From Acidimicrobiia bacterium (lineage in GTDB: Bacteria > Actinomycetota > Acidimicrobiia > Spongiisociales > UBA5794): a stretch of DNA of 50,274 nt. The stretch covers positions 1 to 50,274 of the forward strand of contig JAUIIM010000006.1 of the NCBI GenBank assembly GCA_030431785.1, in the 5' to 3' direction. Below, one piece after another: positions 36,404-44,781 of this stretch (within the stretch, counting starts at the first letter, position 1; every line of letters begins with the position of its first letter). Both the position numbers and the translations under genes were made by a program. The notes under the pieces were generated by a model, which did no database searches, was not told the DNA's origin, and saw nothing but the letters and a program-made list of their open reading frames with translations.

Positions 36404-37606
36404 TCAATCGATCGTCGCGATGAACATCCCGTCGGTCCCGGTCAGGTCGGGTCGAAGCTGGACACCGAACTCGGTGTCGTGACCGGGAATGCCTGCCGGG
36501 GTGCGCCCACCGAACGATTCCGATACCTGCACGGTCTCCTCCTCGAAGAGGGTGCACACCGAGTAGACCAGACGACCCTTCGGGGCGACCAGGGGAAGCG
36601 CCGCTCGGACCAGATCGTGTTGGAGCCGGCCATATTGCACCGGAGTGTCGGGACGGAGGCGATGCCGGATCTCGGGGCGTCTCCGGACGGTTCCCAGACC
36701 CGAACATGGTGCGTCGAGCAACACGACATCGAACTGGCCGGGCTTGAGAGCCGGCGCGCGACCATCCATCCTGAGCCATGAGATGGGAGCTGGGACGTCC
36801 GGAGGTGGTGTTCGGCGACGAGCATCCTCGAGCCGCCGCCGGTGGATGTCCGCCGCGATGACCACACCACCCGGACCGACAGCGTCGGCGATCGCACGGG
36901 TTTTGCCACCTGGAGCCGCGGCAATGTCCAACACACGCATCCCGGGTTCCAATGCCATCGCCCGCACGACCGCGGTCGTCGCCGGATCGACGTAGTCGAC
37001 GACTCCGTCGGGGATCGCGGCATGCTCCTTCCCGAGATACCCCGATTTCGGTATGCCATCGACCGGAATGAATCCGGCGGGGACCTCTTCACCACGGATT
37101 CGTACGCCTACCGGAGCAGGTTCGTTCAAGCCGTCGAAGAGATCTTGATCAGTGGCACCGTACCGGGGCACCCGATCGACGATCCACGGTTCGAACGCCG
37201 CAACAGCGTCGTCTTCCCATGACGCGTGGGTGATGCGACGCATGACGGCATTCACGAAACCACTCGCCCTCCCCCGCCCGACCTGTTTGACAGCCCCGAC
37301 CGCCTGATCGACAGCCGCATACGCTTCAGTGCCCAGCACGTGGTGGTCCACCGTCGCAGTCCGTAGTACCGACCGGACCATCGGATCGACCCGATCGATG
37401 GGGCGATCGACGTGCTCACCGATGACACCATCGGCGGGTCGCAACCAACGCAACGTCTGGTAGACAAGATGGTGGTGCAGCGCCCGGTCACGCCCGTCGA
37501 GAGCCGTCTCGTGGACGATCACATTGCTGAACGCACCAGCTCGGAGAATGCGGTCGACCGTATGGGCCGCAACAGCTCGTGGACTCGCTACCGACGCAGC
37601 ATTCAC
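36404..37606 (-). CDS. rsmB: 16S rRNA (cytosine-967-C5)-methyltransferase RsmB
   Basis: NusB-like N-terminus, ...VLDIAAAPGGKTRAIAD...VVLLDAPCSGLGTVRRRPEIR; GTG at 37606 overlapping fmt stop. Confidence 0.92.
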   Translation of the reverse strand: MNAASVASPRAVAAHTVDRILRAGAFSNVIVHETALDGRDRALHHHLVYQTLRWLRPADGVIGEHVDRPIDRVDPMVRSVLRTATVDHHVLGTEAYAAVDQAVGAVKQVGRGRASGFVNAVMRRITHASWEDDAVAAFEPWIVDRVPRYGATDQDLFDGLNEPAPVGVRIRGEEVPAGFIPVDGIPKSGYLGKEHAAIPDGVVDYVDPATTAVVRAMALEPGMRVLDIAAAPGGKTRAIADAVGPGGVVIAADIHRRRLEDARRRTPPPDVPAPISWLRMDGRAPALKPGQFDVVLLDAPCSGLGTVRRRPEIRHRLRPDTPVQYGRLQHDLVRAALPLVAPKGRLVYSVCTLFEEETVQVSESFGGRTPAGIPGHDTEFGVQLRPDLTGTDGMFIATID

Positions 37607-38517
37607 GGTGCGACGGGAAGTGGGTCGCCCCTGCGCCCATTCATCCAGTCCGTGGCGCGCATGGAACCCTTCCCCTGGGGTTGCACATGCGTCAGCACCA
37701 TCCCGCCGTCCACGCAACCGAGAACGACGTCTTCTCCGACGAGGGAGACGAATCCGGCCGGTGCCGGTGCTTTCCGTGTCAGGTCGAAGCCGGTGATCTT
37801 CAGGGGGCCGTCGTCGGTGGCGCACCAAGGACCAGGTCTCGGGGTGAACGCACGGGCGGCGAGGATCGCCTCATCGGCAGTCATCGTCGGGGATACACGG
37901 GCCTCGTCCCGCGTGAGGCGTTTTGCGTGTGACGAGTAGGCAGCGATCTGTGGAACAGGAACACGACGACCGTTGAGGTATTGGGGGACGGCATCGTCGA
38001 CCAAGCGGGCGCCGAGATGGGCGAGTCGCGCCGTGAGGATCCCTCCGGTGTCGTCGGGAGCGATCAACGTGGCACGCTCGGCAAGCACCGGGCCAGTGTC
38101 AAGCCCTTCATCGATCTTCATCAGGGTCACTCCGGTGCGCTCGTCCCCGGCGGCGATCGCCCGCTCTACGGGAGCGGCACCACGCCAACGTGGAAGCAGG
38201 GAGAAGTGCACGTTCAGGAACCCGTGCGGGGCAACGGCGAGGACTTCGGGGCGAAGTAGCCGACCATACGCCACGACCAAGCCCACCGTCGGAGCCGATT
38301 CGTCCAACACCGAGAGGAGCTCCTCGTGTGATTCCGGTTGGGCCACCGGGAACCCGAACTCCTGGGCAGCCACCTTCACCGGCGACGGTCGGAGCTTTCG
38401 TCCACGCCCTGCGCCTCGATCGGGTTGGGTGACGACCAACGAGACCTCGGCAACCTGCGCGAGTGCAGTGAGACTGGGGATCGCCGCTGTGGGCGTTCCG
38501 AGGAAGACGGCAGCCAT
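37603..38517 (-). CDS. fmt: Methionyl-tRNA formyltransferase
   Basis: VFLGTPTAAIPSLTAL...LNVHFSLLPRWRGAAPVERAIAAGDERTGVTLMKIDEGLDTG. Confidence 0.94.
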   Translation of the reverse strand: MAAVFLGTPTAAIPSLTALAQVAEVSLVVTQPDRGAGRGRKLRPSPVKVAAQEFGFPVAQPESHEELLSVLDESAPTVGLVVAYGRLLRPEVLAVAPHGFLNVHFSLLPRWRGAAPVERAIAAGDERTGVTLMKIDEGLDTGPVLAERATLIAPDDTGGILTARLAHLGARLVDDAVPQYLNGRRVPVPQIAAYSSHAKRLTRDEARVSPTMTADEAILAARAFTPRPGPWCATDDGPLKITGFDLTRKAPAPAGFVSLVGEDVVLGCVDGGMVLTHVQPQGKGSMRATDWMNGRRGDPLPVAP

Positions 38518-39024
38518 CTACCGGCGTCCGTTCATGCGGGATGCCGGCTCGCCGCGTAGCTCCTTCAACGCTTGGTTGCGCACCCTGCTCGACAGGCGGG
38601 AAAGCAGGAGTCGTCCGTTGAGGTGGTCGATCTCGTGTTGGAGGACACGCCCCATGAGATCGACCCCTTCGTAGGTGACGGGGTTGCCCTCGATGTCAAA
38701 TCCCTCTGCCCTTGCGTAGTCCGGTCGCTTGATGACCCAGTACTCACCGGGGATCGAGAGACATCCCTCATCGGATTTGTCCTTTCCCGACGTCTCCACG
38801 ACGGTCGGATTCACCATCGCAAAGGGGCCGTCTCCTGCATCGGCGACGAACACACGCTTCGAAATCCCGATCTGGGGAGCAGCGAGACCGACGCCCGGTG
38901 CGTCGTACATCGTCTCGATCATGTCATCCACGAGTTTTGCCAGGGCCGCGTCGAACTCCATCACGTCTGCCGCGGGCATGGTCAGGACGGGATCGGGAAA
39001 GACTCGGATCGGGTAGATCGCCAT
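38518..39024 (-). CDS. def: Peptide deformylase
   Basis: GVGLAAPQIG, DEGCLSIPG, LQHEIDHLNG motifs. Confidence 0.95.
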   Translation of the reverse strand: MAIYPIRVFPDPVLTMPAADVMEFDAALAKLVDDMIETMYDAPGVGLAAPQIGISKRVFVADAGDGPFAMVNPTVVETSGKDKSDEGCLSIPGEYWVIKRPDYARAEGFDIEGNPVTYEGVDLMGRVLQHEIDHLNGRLLLSRLSSRVRNQALKELRGEPASRMNGRR

Positions 39025-39063
39025 GGCCGCAAGAGTAATGAGACGCCTTCTGCTTTGGCGACC

Positions 39064-40797
39064 TCACAGATCGATGGGGTCCGCGTCGACTCGGACTGTC
39101 GCACCACCCTGGCGAAGCTCGTCCACGACGCGCCTGAGGGCGACGCGGGTCCCCGACAGGTCGGTTCCCGAAATCAACCACCGAGTTCGATCCGACATCG
39201 GCGCCGGACCCAGCACGTTTGCGCTCGCATCACAGGCAGCTCGGATCTTTGCGTCGGCGGACGGACCGGCGTTGGTCTCGAAGGCGATCAGCTCGCCGAT
39301 CGGCGGGAATCCCGAGCGACCACGTACCTCCAGTTCGGATGCGAGGAAACGTTGCGGGTGCCCTGAGGCGAGCACATGGAGCACGGGGTGGTCCTTGTCG
39401 GAAGTCTGGATGGCAACACGACCGCCACCACCGTGCATTGCCGCTTGCCCAAGCCGTCCGACCAGGCGCAACGTGTCTTCAGCCGCCCGGTAGTGCGGTG
39501 CACCAAGCATGCCGTCGATGTCCACCACGACACCGAGGTCGATGGCTCCGAGTCCGACCAGATCACGCTCCGACCCGACGCTGACGGGCCGATCGTCCTC
39601 AGCGAGACCGATCTTGTCCGGGGCGACGAATCGGGCGATGTCCTCACGAATCCGCCCGATGCCGGCCCCCAGCGGTATCACTGCGACCGCACCACAGTCC
39701 GGACACGGCCCCCGCTCGGTCCCGCATCGACGACAGGTGGGGGCTTCTGTCAGTGCTGCACCGCACTCTCCACATCTGCGCAGGGCGGAGCACCCCCGAC
39801 AACGAAACGCTGGCGCATAGCCCCGGCTGGTGACGAGTACGAACACCCGCTGCCCACGCTCTGCACCGGTGCGAATGGCGTGTTGCACGCGAGGGAGCAG
39901 CAGGGAGCTGCCCGGCGGTTCGTCCGTTCGATCGGCGATGTCCATCCCGGCCCAGAGGCGCCCCGTCGGGTAGGCCACTTCATCAGCTACCTGGATCGAC
40001 TCGAGAGATGGGACCGGGCTGATGATCGTGAGTCCCGCTCCCGTGTGCCGTTGGCGTTCCAGTAGGACGTCGCGAACATGCATGGTCGGCGTGGAAGGCG
40101 ACTTCATGACACGCCGTGAATCCTCGACCACGATCCACGCCGGATCACCCTTTGCGCGCCACATCGCGGTCTCACGGGTCCCCACGAGCACCGTGTTGTC
40201 GTCGTGGGCCACGGCTCGCCAGGCTGCAGTGACATGGGCACCCGACATCGAGGACGCTGCGGTCACGACCCGGACGTCCGGAAGCTCGGCAGCGATCGCC
40301 GCTGCGAGCGCCTCGGCTTCCACGACGGTCGGAACGATCACAGGTCTCGGTCCGGTGCGCTGGATCTCGCCGATCACCGTTCGATGGTGCGGTGCAACGG
40401 ACGCAAGGACACGGATCGTGCCCGTACGGCGTTCCTGCTGATCTCGTCCGTCACCGGTCGGTCGCTCGTGTTTTGGCACGTTGGGAGGTGCTGTCCGTGC
40501 GAGGACGGTCGACATCGGGGTTATGTAGTGGGTGGCGAGGTTCCTCGCCGCGGTCAGAAGGTCCGCATCGAAGAGTGGGGCGGAACCGGAGACACCGTCG
40601 ATGGGTTTGAGCTTTCGGCCCTCAGGTGTCGGGAACACGGACGTGACGAAGCCTTTGGTCCTGCGTCCGGACATCCTGATCCTCACGAGCGACCCCAGGT
40701 GGACCTTGGACTCGAGTTCTTCGGGGATCGTGTAGGTGAACCCGTCGTCGACACCGAAGACTGGGATGTCCGGCACGACCTGGCATGCCTGGCTCAC
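39064..40797 (-). CDS. priA: Primosomal protein N' (PriA), helicase motifs degenerate
   Basis: N-terminal PriA-type DNA-binding region and CRGCSALRRCGECGAALTEAPTCRRCGTERGPCPDCG zinc cluster; no Walker A. Confidence 0.85.
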   Translation of the reverse strand: MSQACQVVPDIPVFGVDDGFTYTIPEELESKVHLGSLVRIRMSGRRTKGFVTSVFPTPEGRKLKPIDGVSGSAPLFDADLLTAARNLATHYITPMSTVLARTAPPNVPKHERPTGDGRDQQERRTGTIRVLASVAPHHRTVIGEIQRTGPRPVIVPTVVEAEALAAAIAAELPDVRVVTAASSMSGAHVTAAWRAVAHDDNTVLVGTRETAMWRAKGDPAWIVVEDSRRVMKSPSTPTMHVRDVLLERQRHTGAGLTIISPVPSLESIQVADEVAYPTGRLWAGMDIADRTDEPPGSSLLLPRVQHAIRTGAERGQRVFVLVTSRGYAPAFRCRGCSALRRCGECGAALTEAPTCRRCGTERGPCPDCGAVAVIPLGAGIGRIREDIARFVAPDKIGLAEDDRPVSVGSERDLVGLGAIDLGVVVDIDGMLGAPHYRAAEDTLRLVGRLGQAAMHGGGGRVAIQTSDKDHPVLHVLASGHPQRFLASELEVRGRSGFPPIGELIAFETNAGPSADAKIRAACDASANVLGPAPMSDRTRWLISGTDLSGTRVALRRVVDELRQGGATVRVDADPIDL

Positions 40798-41984
40798 GTC
40801 GTTCGGCCATTCCTCAATGCAGCGACACGATCCCAGATTGCCTCAGCCACTGCGTCCTTCGACATCAAGGGCAACAGGTCCGTCGAGCCGTCCGGTGCGA
40901 TGATGGATACCTGGTTGGAGTCCGACCCAAATCCGGAGCCATCGGCGAGAACGTCGTTTGCGACGAGGAGGTCTACGTTCTTGCGTCGAGCCTTGTCGAC
41001 AGCGTCTTCGAGTGAACCAGTCTCCGCAGCGAATCCGACGAGGAAGGGACGATCGGGCATGGCAGCCACTCCCCCGAGCACATCCGGGGTCGGAACGAGC
41101 CGGATCTCAGGAACACCCGTCTTCCGCTTGATCTTCGTCTCCGCTGACGAGGCGGGAGCGAAGTCTGCGACCGCAGCCGCCATGACGGCTACATCCATGC
41201 CTGCGGCACGCTCCCACACCGCTTGCGCCATCTCTTCTGCCGTCTCGACGCCGACAACTTCTACGCCGCCGATGTCGGGGGCGGGGGCCGCCGTGACGAG
41301 GACTACTGAGGCGCCGCGTGCGGCAGCTGCCCGTGCGAGAGCGTTGCCCATCTTGCCGGATGACCGGTTACCGATGTATCGAACAGGGTCGATCGGTTCA
41401 CGTGTTCCGCCGGAGGTGATGATCACCCGTTGGCCACCCATGGGACCTTTCGCCAGCTCCGATTCGACAGCATCGACGATCGAGTCCGGATCACGCAATC
41501 GACCGATACCTTCATCGCCACCGGCCAACGCACCTGCCTCCGGTTCCAGGATGACATAGCCACGCTCCTTCAACGCCGTGAGATTGGCTTGCGTCGCAGC
41601 GTTCTCCCACATCTCGGTGTGCATCGCGGGTGCGAGGAGTACCGGTTTCGTCGTGGCGAGGATCGTCGCTCCGACGGCGTCCGATGATTCGCCCGTCGCA
41701 TACCGGGCGAGCGAGGCTGCCGTGGTCGGGGCCACGACGACGAGGTCGCACCAGCGAGCGAGGTCGGTGTGTGGTGATACTTCGTCGTTGCCAAACAGCG
41801 CCAACAGCGGTTGCTGCCCGGTGATCGCAGCAAGTGTGGCTGGTCCGAGGAATTCGGTCGCGGTCGGCGTCATCACGGCGCGGACATCGGCACCACGTTC
41901 GATGAGACGCCGAGCCAGATAGGCAGCCTTGTAGGCGGCGACTCCCCCGGTCACGCCGAGGACGATTCGTCGCCCGGCGAGCAT
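40794..41984 (-). CDS. coaBC: Bifunctional phosphopantothenoylcysteine decarboxylase/phosphopantothenate-cysteine ligase
   Basis: RRIVLGVTGGVAAYKAAYLARRL...; VIITSGGTREPIDPVRYIGNRSSGKMGNALA. Confidence 0.95.
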   Translation of the reverse strand: MLAGRRIVLGVTGGVAAYKAAYLARRLIERGADVRAVMTPTATEFLGPATLAAITGQQPLLALFGNDEVSPHTDLARWCDLVVVAPTTAASLARYATGESSDAVGATILATTKPVLLAPAMHTEMWENAATQANLTALKERGYVILEPEAGALAGGDEGIGRLRDPDSIVDAVESELAKGPMGGQRVIITSGGTREPIDPVRYIGNRSSGKMGNALARAAAARGASVVLVTAAPAPDIGGVEVVGVETAEEMAQAVWERAAGMDVAVMAAAVADFAPASSAETKIKRKTGVPEIRLVPTPDVLGGVAAMPDRPFLVGFAAETGSLEDAVDKARRKNVDLLVANDVLADGSGFGSDSNQVSIIAPDGSTDLLPLMSKDAVAEAIWDRVAALRNGRTT

Positions 41985-41987
41985 GTC

Positions 41988-42224
41988 CTACTCCTCGGTG
42001 GGAGCGACGACGACCTTGTCTTCGGCGATTTCCTCAAGAGCGATCGAAAGTGGCTTGCGGGACAGTGAATGTACCTGTGGCGGTACATAGCCGCCGACCC
42101 CGGCGCCGAGCTCGTGGAAGTAGGAGTTGATCTGACGTGCACGCCGGGCCGAGAGGATGACAAGCCCGAATCGCGAGTTGTCGGCCTTCTCGACAACCTT
42201 GCCGATTGGAGGTTCAAGCATCAT
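41988..42224 (-). CDS. rpoZ: RNA polymerase omega subunit
   Basis: MLEPPIGKVVEKADNSRFGLVILSARRARQINSYF. Confidence 0.92.
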   Translation of the reverse strand: MMLEPPIGKVVEKADNSRFGLVILSARRARQINSYFHELGAGVGGYVPPQVHSLSRKPLSIALEEIAEDKVVVAPTEE

Positions 42225-42227
42225 GGT

Positions 42228-42842
42228 TCAGGGACTCCCTGCGTCGTTGATTGACCGCGCATCGACAGATGTCGGACTTGCGGAGTAGCCGAGTATACCG
42301 GCCACTGCCTCAATGGCGTCGCTCAATCTGTCATTGACGACGATGTGGTCGTAGACCTGGGCGGCCTCGGCGACCTGAGCTGCTGCCACACCGAGGCGTC
42401 GCTCGGCGTCTTCGGGAGACGTGTCCCCCCGTCCGAACAGACGGTCAGCGAGCTCTTCGAGGCTCGGGGGCGAGATGAAGATGAGGATCGCACCAGGATG
42501 GGATGCCCTGATCTGCTTGGCTCCCTCGTTCTCGATGTCGAGGATCACGTCGACACCTTCGGCGAGCAACGGGAGGACGCTGGCCCGGGGAGTGCCGTAC
42601 AGCTGGCCCCCGTACTCCGCCCATTCGAGGATCGCGCCTTCGTCGCGGAGACGTTCGAAGGCGTCTCGTGTCATGAAGTGATAGTCGCGACCGTCGACCT
42701 CACCGGGACGCGGGCGTCGCGTTGTCGCCGACACCGAGAACCGTGCGGATGCACGCGACATCACGGCCTCGACGATGCTCGACTTGCCGACTCCCGACGG
42801 ACCTGAGATGACGATGAGCCGGCCGTCAGGAGAAGTGGGCAA
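42228..42842 (-). CDS. gmk: Guanylate kinase (TTG start)
   Basis: LIVISGPSGVGKSSIVEAV...TTRRPRPGEVDGRDYHF; overlaps mIHF 3' end by 17 nt. Confidence 0.95.
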   Translation of the reverse strand: MPTSPDGRLIVISGPSGVGKSSIVEAVMSRASARFSVSATTRRPRPGEVDGRDYHFMTRDAFERLRDEGAILEWAEYGGQLYGTPRASVLPLLAEGVDVILDIENEGAKQIRASHPGAILIFISPPSLEELADRLFGRGDTSPEDAERRLGVAAAQVAEAAQVYDHIVVNDRLSDAIEAVAGILGYSASPTSVDARSINDAGSP

Positions 42843-43134
42843 GGAGGTCCTCGGTCTGGCGGTCGGTCAAACCACGAAGGGTGCGGTTCTCGTGGATCCC
42901 GATCTCTTCCATGAGACGAATCGTCGTGATCTTGCCCATGTGAGGCATCGACCCGATGATGGCCTTGACTTTCGTACCCGCCACGAGGTCGTCGTCGTCG
43001 GCACGGTCTAGTACGTCTTGGAAGCTCAGGCTCCCGCTCTTCAGCAGCGCCTTGATCTCCGCCCTCGTGCGTCGCGCAAGGGCAGCGCGTTCCAATGCGG
43101 CGGCGCGGTCCTCGTCACTCATCTCCGGTAGCAC
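42826..43134 (-). CDS. mihF: Actinobacterial integration host factor (mIHF)
   Basis: RRTRAEIKALLKSGSLSFQDVLDRADDDDLVAGTKVKAIIGSMPHMGKITTIRLMEEIGI; actual start may be the ATG 4 codons downstream (MSDEDR). Confidence 0.92.
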   Translation of the reverse strand: MLPEMSDEDRAAALERAALARRTRAEIKALLKSGSLSFQDVLDRADDDDLVAGTKVKAIIGSMPHMGKITTIRLMEEIGIHENRTLRGLTDRQTEDLLAHFS

Positions 43135-43171
43135 AGCTCTCCTCTCTCCACGGGCATCGTATCAAGGACTG

Positions 43172-43879
43172 TCATCCCAGAGCACCTATGGAGCGAGCGA
43201 TGGCCTCGGCGGCAGCGGCCGGATCCTCCGCGGCGATGATCGGACGTGCGATCACGAGCAGGTCCGCACCGTCGGCGATCGCCTCTTGCGGCGTGGCGAC
43301 ACGCGCTTGGTCGTCATCGGCTGGCGTCGGGCGGATACCCGGCGTGACCCGCTTGAGCCCGGGAGCCGCCTGTCGAACGACGTTGATCTCGCGAGGCGAA
43401 CACACCATGCCCTCGCACCCTGCGGCTTCGGCCACCTTCGCCATCTTGCCGACAAGCTGCCCGGGTGTACGTGGAATTCCGAGACGCTCGAGATCAGACT
43501 CATCGAGAGACGTGAGCACCGACACCGCGAGGATGCCTGCCTCGGCCATCCCGGCCCCGTCCTCGAGGCCTCGCACCGCAGACTCGAGCATGGCCGGACC
43601 ACCGGATGCATGTGCGGTGACCCATCGTGCGCCGTGGTCAGCGAGTCGTCGCGCCGCTCGTTCCACTTGGGTCGGGATGTCGTGGAGCTTCGCATCGGCG
43701 AACACTGGGCGGTCGAGTCTGGCCAAAGTACTGATGACGCCCGGACCCGGACCGTGCAGAAGGCCGAGCCCGACCTTGAACGCACCAACGTACGGGGCGA
43801 CCGCCTGGGCGATCTCGACCGCTTCTTCCGCAGTCGTGGTATCGAGTCCGACGATGATCGGATTCGGTCGATTCACCAT
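43172..43879 (-). CDS. pyrF: Orotidine-5'-phosphate decarboxylase
   Basis: PIIVGLDTTTAEEAVEIAQAV...FADAKLHDIPTQVERAARRLADHGARWVTAHASGG. Confidence 0.92.
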   Translation of the reverse strand: MVNRPNPIIVGLDTTTAEEAVEIAQAVAPYVGAFKVGLGLLHGPGPGVISTLARLDRPVFADAKLHDIPTQVERAARRLADHGARWVTAHASGGPAMLESAVRGLEDGAGMAEAGILAVSVLTSLDESDLERLGIPRTPGQLVGKMAKVAEAAGCEGMVCSPREINVVRQAAPGLKRVTPGIRPTPADDDQARVATPQEAIADGADLLVIARPIIAAEDPAAAAEAIARSIGALG

Positions 43880-44781
43880 GGTTCGTATGCTCCCTTCAAT
43901 TCAGCAAGCCTGTCGATGCCGTTCCGCCGTGCGTATCGCTCGAGCCCACGCATGATCTTTGTGGCGATGCGAGGATCGGCGAAGTGTGCGGATCCGATCC
44001 CGATGGCGTCGGCTCCGGCCAGCATCAGCTCTACGGCGTGGTCGGCGTGGCTCACACCACCGCAACCCACGATCGGGACGTCGGGCAATGCCGCCCGCAC
44101 GTCGAGAATCGCACGCACGGCGATCGGTCGGATCGGCTCCCCGGAATAGCCTCCGATGAGCCCGGACAACAGAGGACGGCGGGTGGCGACGTCGATGGAC
44201 GCACCACGCACCGTGTTTGCGACGACGAGCCAGTCCGCACCCGCGTCGACCGCTGCTGATGCGATCTCGCCGATGTTGTAGGCATCCGACGTCAATTTGG
44301 CCCCGATCGGGCGTTCCGTTGCTGCACGGACCGAGGCGATGACTTCGGCGGTCGAGGAAGCGTCCAGTGCAAACGGCAGCCCGTCGAGGTTCGGGCAACT
44401 GAGGTTGACCTCGATCGCGGCGAACGGGACGGACTCCATCGCGGCTGCAACCCGCCCGAATCCGTCGACGTCGTGGGCGACGACGCTCCCCCATACGTCC
44501 GTTTCGATGTCCGCGACCTGGTCGCCGTAGGAGACGATCCACTCGTCGATTCCCGGGTTCTGGATGCCGATGCCGTTCAGCATGCCGTTGACGACCGGAG
44601 CGATGCGAGGAGCCGGTCGGCCTTCCCACGGTTCCGGCGCGACCGACTTGACGACCGCAGCCCCGTACTTGGAGAAGTCGGTCGTCGATGTGAATTCGAC
44701 GACCGAGCCGACGGTGCCCGATGCTGCCACCAGCGGAGTCGCGAGGGTGACCGGACCGAGCGAGACCTTCGTGTCGGTCAT
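43873..44781 (-). CDS. pyrD: Dihydroorotate dehydrogenase
   Basis: [25 protein letters not shown]...EVNLSCPN...[28 protein letters not shown] at 44781, overlaps carB stop. Confidence 0.93.
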   Translation of the reverse strand: MTDTKVSLGPVTLATPLVAASGTVGSVVEFTSTTDFSKYGAAVVKSVAPEPWEGRPAPRIAPVVNGMLNGIGIQNPGIDEWIVSYGDQVADIETDVWGSVVAHDVDGFGRVAAAMESVPFAAIEVNLSCPNLDGLPFALDASSTAEVIASVRAATERPIGAKLTSDAYNIGEIASAAVDAGADWLVVANTVRGASIDVATRRPLLSGLIGGYSGEPIRPIAVRAILDVRAALPDVPIVGCGGVSHADHAVELMLAGADAIGIGSAHFADPRIATKIMRGLERYARRNGIDRLAELKGAYEPW

